Source: Lentinula raphanica | Taxonomy: Eukaryota; Basidiomycota; Agaricomycetes; Agaricales; Omphalotaceae | Assembly: GCA_027919835.1 (NCBI GenBank) | Contig: JANVFP010000023.1 | Location: 186,001 to 250,000, forward strand | Direction: 5' to 3' | Length of the DNA: 64,000 nucleotides | The notes under the pieces: generated by a model | Databases searched by the model: none | Told to the model about the DNA's origin: nothing | The model's input: the letters and a program-made list of their open reading frames with translations, nothing else | In this document: one piece after another, positions 42,258-51,272 of the stretch | Layout: every line of letters starts with the position of its first letter | How positions within the stretch are numbered: position 1 is the first letter of the stretch | Program-made: the position numbers and the translations under genes

Positions 42258-43744
42258 AAATTTGGTTGCGGAACTTTCTCTGCCTCCTCGTGAGTGTCTT
42301 CCCGTCTTGATTCGGGTCGCAACTGTTGAGTTGGCTGTGATACTTTTCGTTCCACCACCTTTCTTGGTGCTCTCGGTCCATGTCCTTTCGGATATGTACC
42401 CATGGTATACCGTTTTCCAGTATTCGGATCCGTAATCGTAAGTTCCTGATCACCCGATCCAAAAGTCTGAATGACACTCTCAGTTAACACATCAAACGGA
42501 CGTCCCAACAGTATTTCAAAGGGAGCCTTTTCTTGAACATGTAACTGCAAATACACTGTGACTGGTCCAAATCGAAAGGGCACATTTCGGGCTAAACCTT
42601 TGGTCCGCGCGATCCCGCCATGTACATTTTGCATCTGTATGGTGATTCCGGGATCCCAACCTAGACCTAAGCCTAACGCCACGCTCATATCGATTGCGAC
42701 TATCTGTGATCCTGAGTCCAGGAGGTTCTCTACTTCGAGATCTTCCCGATCATTCACAACAGGCCACACTGCACGGAGACCATTGCCTATGGTGGCGACT
42801 ATGGTCATATCTCGTCGTTCATCATTCTCATCTACATCACTCAAGAATGATTCTACTGGATCTACTTGAACAAACGCTCCTGCTTTCATCCCATCCCTAT
42901 CCTCGGATAATCTCTCAAAAGCCCAAGCTTCGGGTAATGCTAGATCATCCACGGAAATGACTTGTTCGTCTTCGGAATCATCATTTGAAAGTATTTCCGT
43001 AGCTAGATCTTGTTGATCAGCCAGGTTCAGCAGCATTTTCTTTCGATCTTGCGGAAGTACTCGCTTATTCCGTATCTTTCGTGCTACGATCTGCCTGATC
43101 TTCCCCGAAAGCTGTAAAGCTTCGGAAGAAGTCAATTCAATCGTCTTTCGCACTATCCGGTCAGCAAGCTCTTCCTCTAGACCAGGCGTAAACAGTTCAT
43201 TCTGCAGCCGGTATTTTGGTGCCTTCGAAGATCCCTTAGATTCAGGTATCTTTTCCGGCTTGGGTTGATTTCGAGGGTGAGGTGTAACTTCTCTGGGCTG
43301 GACATCATCAAATGGTCTTCTCGGATTTTCCGTACGAGGAGGTGACGGATCGCGGAATCGTACTTGCTTCGATTTCCGTTGATCTGTCTGATCAGGCTCT
43401 CGTCCCGAGCCTAAAGCACTCTCATCCGTTAAATCGTCAATGGTCACTGACTGTATCCTTTCCAAAGCAGCTTCCCTCAGTGATTGAGAAGAATCGGGGT
43501 CTGATCCAGCAGATCTGTCATGATTAGGCGTAGAATTGTCCAGATTGGACTTCGGTTTTTCGGATGTTTTGTTTCTACTAGGGTTATTTCGATCTATGGG
43601 TATATGCACCCCGTCGAAGCGTTTATTCTTGACGGCAGGTATTGCTTTTGGTGAGTTAGGCTTCGAGGCACCCTCATGAGTTGTTGCCTGTTGCTGAGAC
43701 CGTGTCCTTGGCCCAGAGGTCAACTCAATCATTGGATTCCTCAG
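42254..43744 (-). CDS. Element 2 aspartic protease ORF
   Basis: A separate 492-codon frame between gag and pol. The first ~300 residues are polar and charged; the retropepsin domain is near 335-440, with active site LLDSGSQIVAID, a glycine-rich flap region (NVHGGIARTKGL) and ILLGRPFDVL. An ATG exists at 43732, but the frame is continuous with gag in -1 from the GGGAAAC site, so it is probably made as Gag-PR. A separate pro frame is unusual for gypsy elements, which normally fuse protease to RT. Confidence 0.88.
   Translation of the reverse strand: MRNPMIELTSGPRTRSQQQATTHEGASKPNSPKAIPAVKNKRFDGVHIPIDRNNPSRNKTSEKPKSNLDNSTPNHDRSAGSDPDSSQSLREAALERIQSVTIDDLTDESALGSGREPDQTDQRKSKQVRFRDPSPPRTENPRRPFDDVQPREVTPHPRNQPKPEKIPESKGSSKAPKYRLQNELFTPGLEEELADRIVRKTIELTSSEALQLSGKIRQIVARKIRNKRVLPQDRKKMLLNLADQQDLATEILSNDDSEDEQVISVDDLALPEAWAFERLSEDRDGMKAGAFVQVDPVESFLSDVDENDERRDMTIVATIGNGLRAVWPVVNDREDLEVENLLDSGSQIVAIDMSVALGLGLGWDPGITIQMQNVHGGIARTKGLARNVPFRFGPVTVYLQLHVQEKAPFEILLGRPFDVLTESVIQTFGSGDQELTITDPNTGKRYTMGTYPKGHGPRAPRKVVERKVSQPTQQLRPESRREDTHEEAEKVPQPNF
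42257..42263 (-). promoter_or_regulatory. -1 frameshift site AAATTTT between protease and pol
   Basis: The protease frame reads CCA AAT TTT TGA. A AAT TTT fits X XXY YYZ directly before the stop, and slipping back one base gives TTG AAT AAC, the pol frame. This is the only link to pol I can see. Confidence 0.65.
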
Positions 43745-45312
43745 TTTCCCGACTCGTTCGTGTACACCGTAGCCACACCATTGCTAGATCTCCCTTGCAC
43801 CATTTCCGCCAGATTGGCAATGACCATCCAAGCTGGGGATCCGGCCAACTGTTCCGAGTAATCCTCATTGTCCGGGATCATCTCGTTCATCATCGTCGAA
43901 ACCTCGGGCCATCCTTTAGCCTGACCATATTTCATGATCTTTTGGTATCTACTCTCACTTCCGAAGTTATTCGGTAGCGGAGACCCATCCTTCAACTTAA
44001 GACGCTTTGGATCTTGCGGATCACGCATAATCCAACCTTTCCCTAAGAGTTCCAAGAACATTGGACAACTTTGCATCATATGGTTCGGTTCCCGACAAAG
44101 GAAACACAACATCTCAGACCTTTGACCTTGTGCGTTATTCGGATTCGTGTTAATGATTCCACGGGGAGGCCCACTGTTTCCGGGATTACTACTACCAGAA
44201 GCGACAGTATGGGGCTGCGCCCGTTGCGCAGGTTGAACATTTCCGGTCTTGATGTTAGCCAGCATTTGAGCCAACGTCTCAAGTTCCTCTTTGTAGGTAG
44301 CCTTAAGTGCTCCCAAATCTTTGACCAACACACTGTACTGATCCCTATTTGCAGCTAGTGCTCTTTCCGTTTCCTCGGAAGCCTCTCGTTTCACTTCAAC
44401 GGGCTTAGCTGGAGACCGGAAGAAATGCGAGAGATCCGGTACTTCTTCTTTGATCACCGGAGGACCACCAATCGGAACGTATACACCTCCTCTTGAATGG
44501 GTTTCCGCATTGAAGACCACGCCATCCCGACTTGTTACCGTCCGGTACAACGATTCCAAGGGTGGGTGCCTTGCTACGGCCTCTGCTGCTTCCTTGTACT
44601 CTATGAACAGATATGGATCATCGACCCGACGTTTCTCTACGCGGAAAGCAGGTACCTGCTGTTGAACCTTACGATTCACAGCTTTCCGTAACTCGTCATC
44701 GAATGCTGACAGGAAAAGAGACACCAATTCCGTGTTTCCTATCGCCGGAGGCGGTTTCAACAACTTATTGGCTTCTACCTCCATCAACAGACAGTATCCG
44801 AGCAACCTATCTCCGTCCCGGACACCCAAAGGAGCATAGTTCTGTACGATCTGCAAGAGCGTATTCTTCGAACCCATTGGTCTCCCTAAAGATGCTGGGA
44901 ACCTTTCACACAGGGAACGCAGGAAACAGTCCGCGTCTTCCCTTCCCTCCTGCGCGCCGGGAAGATGCTCGAGAGCCTGCTTGGTCTGAAGGGTCATCCA
45001 AGAAAAGATCTTTTGCATCTTCACCTTCTCGGAGGTAACTTCCGTAGCCTGGAACGTGTTCAAACAGAACCTCACCCACTCGGGGATCATGCTCGGATTG
45101 GCCAAGTCCAGGATCATAGCAGTTTTGTGCGTAAGCGGAAACTTGGTATTGTTATACTCTGCCTGTTCCGCAGGAGTCAGTTCAGGAGGACCAAGCATCC
45201 TTATGATGTCGAGTTGATCCTCCGGTCGTTTTTGTTGGGCAGCCGGGTTTGCTGGTGCGTTAGCATTCGCTCCCGCGGCTCCCTGATCATTTCCGTTATG
45301 TACTTCGGACAT
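43741..45312 (-). CDS. gag: Element 2 Gag
   Basis: First ATG at 45312 (MSEVHNGNDQGAAGANANAP); 523 residues. The capsid-like region includes MIPEWVRFCLNTFQATEV and LGRPMGSKNTLLQIVQNY. A canonical zinc knuckle, CFLCREPNHMMQSC (C-x2-C-x4-H-x4-C), is near the C terminus. The frame stays open without ATG for about 100 further codons upstream toward the primer site (..RKRATKKPSVPVYDPRNL..), so a non-AUG start and a longer Gag are possible. Confidence 0.85.
   Translation of the reverse strand: MSEVHNGNDQGAAGANANAPANPAAQQKRPEDQLDIIRMLGPPELTPAEQAEYNNTKFPLTHKTAMILDLANPSMIPEWVRFCLNTFQATEVTSEKVKMQKIFSWMTLQTKQALEHLPGAQEGREDADCFLRSLCERFPASLGRPMGSKNTLLQIVQNYAPLGVRDGDRLLGYCLLMEVEANKLLKPPPAIGNTELVSLFLSAFDDELRKAVNRKVQQQVPAFRVEKRRVDDPYLFIEYKEAAEAVARHPPLESLYRTVTSRDGVVFNAETHSRGGVYVPIGGPPVIKEEVPDLSHFFRSPAKPVEVKREASEETERALAANRDQYSVLVKDLGALKATYKEELETLAQMLANIKTGNVQPAQRAQPHTVASGSSNPGNSGPPRGIINTNPNNAQGQRSEMLCFLCREPNHMMQSCPMFLELLGKGWIMRDPQDPKRLKLKDGSPLPNNFGSESRYQKIMKYGQAKGWPEVSTMMNEMIPDNEDYSEQLAGSPAWMVIANLAEMVQGRSSNGVATVYTNESGN
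43744..43750 (-). promoter_or_regulatory. -1 frameshift site GGGAAAC at the gag end of element 2
   Basis: The gag frame reads TCG GGA AAC TGA: the same heptamer as in element 1, here touching the stop. The -1 frame continues GGG AAA CTG AGG AAT CCA ATG ATT into protease. A possible long-loop stem GAGTTG/CAACTC lies downstream. Confidence 0.72.
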
Positions 45313-45736
45313 ATTGTTGGGTAAAAACAGTCGTATCAAATCAAATGGTTCGGGTTGTAATGTAGGATCTGAACTAGATTGCGGATCTGGTCCAACAGTA
45401 GCTGCCTTCTGTCTACCGTTTCCTGGCACTACGTTAGATCTCTTCGTTACTGGTTGTTCCAAAGATGGTCTAGGAGCTCTCCCGTTATCTGGATTGCTAG
45501 TACTCGCTCTTCCGAGGTTTCTCGGATCGTAAACAGGTACAGAGGGTTTCTTTGTTGCGCGCTTTCGCTGATCTGAAGCTTGTATCGCTGGATCAAAGAA
45601 ATCTACTGAGCCCGCGTTCTTCGAAGTCCGAGTAGCTCTTGGAGCTATTTTTAATGATCAAATAAATTCGATCAAAGGCAGTAGTTTTGAGAAATCAAGA
45701 AGATCTCTCGAGTTCGACCAAAATATAGATTCCACC

Positions 45737-45753
45737 CCTCGCGGTGGGCTCCA
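45737..45753 (-). promoter_or_regulatory. Primer-binding site of element 2, tRNA type
   Basis: Minus strand TGGAGCCCACCGCGAGG, two bases after the 5' LTR. TGG matches the CCA end of a tRNA; I could not assign the tRNA. This differs from element 1. Confidence 0.6.
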
Positions 45754-45755
45754 GA

Positions 45756-47454
45756 TAACGAGGTATAAAGTCGGTTCTTAGTATAATGCCTTATGACAGG
45801 TCACTTAGCACGAACACAGAGTACGACTTCACGGATTCGTCAATCAAATTGTGTTTATAGCGAGGTGTGGGGCGTTGTCAGAGATTCCGCACTATCTTAT
45901 ATCTCAAGTCGAACGCAGTCTTGTAAGATCTTTTAGATCAGCAATACTGGTCAGCAGAACGAAGTGACACGGATATACCAGTCGTAAGATCTGGACTAAA
46001 GGGTTTGTTTTGAGTGGCTTCCACTCGGATAAGGGTTTTTAGGCTCGGAAAGCAACGGGGTACCAGACGTTATGGTAGACCAATCGATTCCGCTCCCGGG
46101 TGAAGCAGTACTGATCACTATTCTCAGTAAAACCTCGAAGATCACGCAGATCACCAATCACTACGTGTCAACTTGAACAGAGCCACCAAAACTCTGCACG
46201 TTCACTCGGCACAACCTGAGACCAAGTCCTCTGTATCTCCGGAACGGAGTCTACCTTCAACTAGCAAGTGACAGACACCAAGTCAAACCACTCAAAAGTC
46301 GGGCTTATCGCGATGAAGTAACACACTTAATCTGCAAGGTCCGGTATGGCTTAGAAGCCTTTACTCCCACGTATGGATGAAAAGGATTACCAGTTCAGAG
46401 AGATCTGGGCGCGAAACTTGTTTCATTTGTGCGGATACAGGTCTTTAAGTACACTACGAAAAGTCCAATACCCGTATTTGTCCTTGATCTAGTAGATCTA
46501 GCTATTTCTACGGACGGAGTCCGATAATATACACTTAAATAGTAAAATATGACTGAAACGATACAAACACGCAAGGAAATAGTAAAGAAAACAGCGAAAA
46601 AGATGAAACTTGTCCGTATTTTGTCGTACTTTCGCCAGATCTAGAAGACCAAGCAAGTTCCGACCATGGTCTGTGCGGCATCCACATGCTAGGGTGCCTA
46701 ACTCGTCAGAGTGGCTCCTGCCTGTGTTGCTCAAGTGTTTCCGACGAATTTGCTTCCGCGGAATGGTAGTGGTCTTCCCAAGTTAATGAGATAGACTTGT
46801 AACAGCGGTTGATCTCGCGGATCAGGTAGGTCTGGTCCGTAGCTTTCGAACGGTATGCATATAGCCTGGTGTTCTGGAGCGGACAACGAAGATAAATGCT
46901 TCAGAAGTGTTTTCCGTAGGTTTCCGCGCGTTTCCGTGAGTGCTGGTCAAAGCTGTACATAGCATACGCTATATCCCAGTTTAGAACTTGAACATATGCG
47001 TGTTTCCGCTGCGGGTTTCACCCGTACTGCCACGGAAATACTAGATCATCATGTCTCCGACGGTTTCCGCTACTTTGCGTAGGGTTTCCGTGTGGTAACT
47101 CGTCCGGATAGGCTCTCATCGTGTCTGATCTGCTAGATCAAGTGAAATTTCCGTCATCACAGCCAAGTACCAAACTCAGTTGTGCCGATCCGGCAGATCT
47201 TGATACTAAGTCGATATTCCCTTGGTGTGCTCGTACCAGTAGTCAGCATTCTTGAAGGATCCCCGACCAAGGGTGCGAGCAATAGCTCTAAGTGGATATT
47301 CATGGCTGATCCTGCCAAAGGATCTGTATCCTAGCTTATACTGATACAAGTTTGACTGCTAGTTCGGGCTCACTACAGTCCTTATTGATACTATGCAACG
47401 GTCTAAGTTGATCTTTTTGATCATTGCACGCCTGCGCGGAAAATCCGCGCAACA
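45756..47454 (-). repeat. 5' LTR of element 2
   Basis: Matches 30216-31914 with one substitution seen (46347). The tip palindrome is at 47433-47451. Confidence 0.92.
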
Positions 47455-47827
47455 GCGCAGGATTAGGAGCAGCCGTTAAGGGCGCAGGATTAGGAGCAGC
47501 TGTCAAAGGCGCGGGATTGAGAGCAGCTGTCAAGGGCGCAGAATTGGGGGTAGCTGTCAAGGGTGCAGGATTGGGAGCAGCCGTAGGCGCAAAATTGGAA
47601 GCAGCCAACAAAGGCAGGGGCGCTGGAGCTGGAGCAGCTGGCAAGGGAGCCGGAGCAGGGGAAGGGGCAGAAGCTACTGGAAGATGAGGAAGCTGTGCGG
47701 TGGACGCCGATGAATGAGAGGATGCGACAGAAGGGGTTTGATTCTGCTGCAGCATTTGTATGAATAATTGAGGATTGTTGGCGAACATCGCCTGTAAAGA
47801 TTGTTGCATCCATTGCATATGGTCCAT
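47455..47827 (-). pseudogene. HECT-like gene, 5' part (cut by element 2)
   Basis: Starts MDHMQWMQQSLQAMFANNPQ at 47827. A Pro/Ala-rich region then contains about five 27-bp units coding NPAPLTAAP-like nonapeptides; element 2 inserted in this array. The same repeat continues beyond the element (MAAPNPAPSVAAAPP at about 30209-30165), giving a continuous frame TAAPNPA-LMAAPNPA across the empty site. In the present arrangement the frame runs into the LTR and stops at 47336. Confidence 0.7.
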
Positions 47828-49379
47828 ATTACTGTTCAAGGCGTAGATATCAGTATCATTGGAGAGAATGAAGGGAAAAAGTACATACGATTGACGAAAG
47901 AACGTACTATAAGAACGAGCGAAAAAGACAGAAAAGATGAAGAGTGTAAAGGGAGCTGGCAGCACAAGGGCTTTATGCATCGCAGGACAAGAAGGCGATA
48001 GCGGCGGCGGCAATAGCGGCGGCAATGGCAATGGCAATGACATTGAATACTAAGGAGATAGTGGGTGGTACTGTAGAGCTAGTCTTTTCGAGGATGAAGT
48101 GCTGAGTGTCCTGATGTTGGACTGCAGTCATCTACTTTTGTCGTTTTGCTAGTAGAAGAAGCGATTAGCTATCCATTAGCACTAAAGAGCTTCAAGTAAA
48201 TAGTGGTCGGGGTGTTTCAGATGGTTTAGGATTGCAGAGTATGAGTTTGGGAATGCAGACTGTATGTCGACAAGAGCAGAAATACCGATGGTCTAGCGTA
48301 CAGATGTTGTGTTCTGAAGTCCAATAGCATTCCTGGGAACTTCATGTCAAATATATCAAGTCGCATGATACGGATCAATTCCGATCAGTTCAAGTAATAT
48401 TTTTGTCCCAGAATTGCTGTCATAGACTTCGCATGAGAAAGCTTGGAAAGCTTGTTGCCGTTCGATGAAGGCAATTCACGGACTCAGCGCTCGGCACCGG
48501 CACATTTGTGATGAAAATCACATTCCGGAGTTCTTGCAAAGACCCGGGAATGCAGCGACAAAAAATGGGAGTGTCGGGTTCAATACAAAATTTTGGGATA
48601 GGAGAAAGGCCGCGAGTTCGATGATATTTCAGCTGTAGCAGTATACCTTCATGACGGTCAGGATCTGTTTAGTATCGATCAATCTCGGGCCTTCATCAAC
48701 ATCAACCAAAAACTTCCAAACCTTGAGCAGACAGCTTGAAACACAATGAAGTTCCCCACTGCCTTAGAAGCTTGAAGGGTTACGGGTAGCTCCCTGTAGC
48801 TCCTTGAAGATTCTGATCTGTGTAACACCAAATCGCCGTGGCTTCATTCCTGGCTCCTCGATTTGATGCAGATGGCTCTGAAAAGTTTCCAGGCGAAATG
48901 GAGATGGATGTTGGCGTTAACCCATAAGTACTAGCTAGTAGTGAATGCGGGGCACTGCCATAAAGATACTCTGTAGCTCTCTGTAGACCCTGGGGCTCCT
49001 TCAGATAAACCAAATATGAATATACAATAGAGTCATAGCATGGCCGATTCATCCTGAGCAGTGACGGCCTGAGGAAAAGTTAACGGTTTGAATGCTTTGT
49101 GCGCATTGGAATAGACAAGTGCCATGAGGAGTCCGAGTGAACGAACACTGAGGGCGCTTACTGTAGCAATCTCGTGCACGAGCGCTAAGCGCTCATTTAT
49201 GATTTAGCCAAAGCAAATGCCGGTCATGGCCGAAATGTAGTACTACTATAATGCGAGCGCTTGTGTACTTCTTTTTTGAGCTCAGAAAGTAGAGGCATTG
49301 TGGGATCTACTCCTCACTTCTCTACCCACAGCTACATCTCTACTCTACCTCTACCTCTAATTTGCTCGTTTTTGCTGGT
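47828..49379. other. Intergenic with duplicated terpene-synthase upstream sequence
   Basis: 48560-48970 aligns by eye with 52555-52920, the region upstream of the complete terpene synthase: shared words include gaaaggccgcgag/gatgatat, cgtggcttcattc, ttgatgcagatg and tactagc. This copy is not followed by a synthase. The remainder shows no gene; the HECT-like gene promoter would lie in 47828-48300. Confidence 0.5.
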
Positions 49380-50660
49380 GTGATTGTGAAAGCTCTGGTT
49401 GCTCGGCGGCAGGCCTTCCGAAAGTCTCGACAGGCTCTCAACACTACCGTAGCAGAGATGAATACAAGGTGAGTTCTGTTTTTTTCTATGTTTATTTTTT
49501 CAATTTCTCTGTTTGGCAAGAGTGGACTTCTTACAGTATCCACAGCCAATAGCTTTCACCATTTACTGTATCAGGAACGCCCTGGCTCGAATATTCTGGA
49601 TTTACAAGGAGTCAAAACAGTGCCCATACGTAAGGATTGCCGACGAACCGTCACTTTCCGTGTCGTCGTCACCACCCTGGTCGCCAAATTCACCAGTGCT
49701 AGTCTGATCTCTAATGGTCATGGACCGTATTGAGATTTCGGAAAGGAACTTGAGGAGAAACATTGGAAACTGGGCTTCGGACCAGTACCCACATTCATCT
49801 TCCTAAACAAGCTTCTCAATCCTGCGGGTCTAGCAGAAGATCTTTGTCGTCTGTGTGTCGGTACATCGGAGCCTGGCCTCCTGGATGATCTCGAATGCGC
49901 TCTCAGTGATGCTGGAGCTATAGCAGGGCCAAACTTATTTTGTCTGAGTTCCGCCTGCTCCGAACGCGGTGCGAATTAACTTGCCTTGGAAATAGTAGTA
50001 ACAGGGGGGTAAATCGGGAGTGGTTTGTCAGTCACGGACGGTGGACTTGGTAAAATTATCTTGTTTAGTAAACGTGCCTTTGCCCATCATGGAGTCCGGG
50101 TAAGTCCCTTAAATCTAATTTTCTTGCCCTCGTTTATATCACTGGCCCTCTACACTGACTCTTCAACCTTTTGTATTCTGTTCCAGACTATAGCTCAGCA
50201 ACACCAGGAAACTTCGCAACGTTGTCGGTTCCTTCTATTGATATAGGCAATCTCGAAGCGGAATGGGGTATCCACTTGCTGCCCAGACCGCATCAGCACT
50301 ACTGCACTGGGTGACAATGAAAAGCATCCAAAAGACATAGATTTGCACTGAGGCTGTGACAAACTAACTACTAACCAAACCAGCCACTGCTCGGGAATCC
50401 AGATACAGATAAGAGTCGAGCACAAGGCTGCATGGCAGGTGTGGATGATGAAGCAGGGGGACGATTTCGTTCTTTGTTGACGGAACTGTTGATCACGAAC
50501 TTTGTGTATCAACCAGAATTCGTCGGTTCCATACTCAACGCGATCGAGAATATCGATACTCAACTTGGCCAAGTGTTCAACGTCCCTTGGCCGACGTATC
50601 TGAGTTCCAATGCAAAAATTTGCTACGCGAGTTATCGTTCAACGCTTAGTTAACCGTCGA
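49380..50660 (+). pseudogene. Decayed coding remnants of an unknown gene
   Basis: Several short blocks look coding: FAGVIVKALVARRQAFRKSRQAL ending at a GTGAGT donor (49470); NALARIFWIYKESKQCPYVRIADEP; a block at 49740-49975 (EEKHWKLGF.PVPTFIFLNKLLNPAGL); and GGRFRSLLTELLITNFVYQPEFVG at 50455-50530. They do not join into one frame and stops intervene. I recognise no family. Confidence 0.3.
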
Positions 50661-51272
50661 CTCGAGTCTCAAGATCCCGGTATCTTCAATCCTGATGTTA
50701 AGTGACCCACGGCCTTCATACCTTATACATACTTTTAACCTTGCTTCCCTCGGCGATTCGTATCTTTGGTTGAAGGAACGACTGGCCGCAATGCGAGCAC
50801 GAAACTCATGGCACTGGGTGCTGCCAAAATGGTCATTCATTCTCTACATGGATAGACGGAGGTTCATTCGGATCGTTGTTCAAAATCAAAACGTTGGCCG
50901 AGCTTACAGGACAATGTGCAGATGGATGTCTTATTGGCCTGTTAAATATACTCGGATGGGATGCTATCTTCATAAATAGCATTTCGTTTGAAGATTCTTT
51001 TGCCTTCAGGAGTATGGGTTCAGTCTTACACTAAGTACCATAAGTCGACACTCCTCGGAACGTCTTCACTCAGGTCGTGCGATGAGAGGATATCGACTTC
51101 AGATCAAACGAGAGGTTTACGCCGTACGGGTATTAGATTTGAATGACAAGTGAGCATTGTACAATAGTTTAGATAATGTACATATTTGTTGTCAAGAAGC
51201 ATATGCCAGGCAGTATTACATAGACTATTGTTTTTGGAATCGTACATCGATAGATTGAACTATACTGTGATA
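50661..51272. other. No recognisable gene
   Basis: A short plus-strand frame (50695-50979) has no recognisable product. Downstream flank of the terpene synthase. Confidence 0.4.

Larger units (their letters stand above)
30387..43515. repeat. Dispersed GATC-N5-GATC motif family of element 2
   Basis: Near-palindromes, most often GATCTGYTAGATC, begin at 30387, 30946, 31587, 31647, 32003, 32056, 35490, 35508, 35813, 36084, 36456, 36758, 37393, 38061, 38345, 41579, 41858, 43006, 43381 and 43503; the LTR copies recur 15,540 bp on. They occur in LTR, leader, antisense introns and coding sequence of both strands. None was noticed in element 1. Confidence 0.85.
30216..47454 (-). mobile_element. Element 2: full-length Ty3/gypsy element, 17,239 bp, with two antisense genes
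   Basis: Sense strand is minus. Order: 5' LTR 47454-45756, primer site 45753-45737, gag to 43741, protease 43744-42254, pol 42257-38082, antisense gene B 37870-35850, antisense gene A 35072-32374, polypurine tract, 3' LTR 31914-30216. LTRs run TG...TA in element orientation. Flanks share GCGC (30212-30215 and 47455-47458), so the target duplication is four bases or is obscured by the repeat it entered. One LTR difference was seen (30807 C, 46347 T), so the insertion is recent. No chromodomain. The internal region is more than twice that of usual gypsy elements. Confidence 0.92.

Noticed and set aside
42250..42477. Short frame bridging protease and pol as a separate gene
   Set aside because: It is an alternate frame over the protease C terminus; the -1 heptamer explains the junction.
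47828..48043. Extending the HECT-like protein upstream to 48043
   Set aside because: The upstream residues form a hydrophobic/proline run from a simple GGC-type repeat. MDHMQWMQQ at 47827 is a more natural start.
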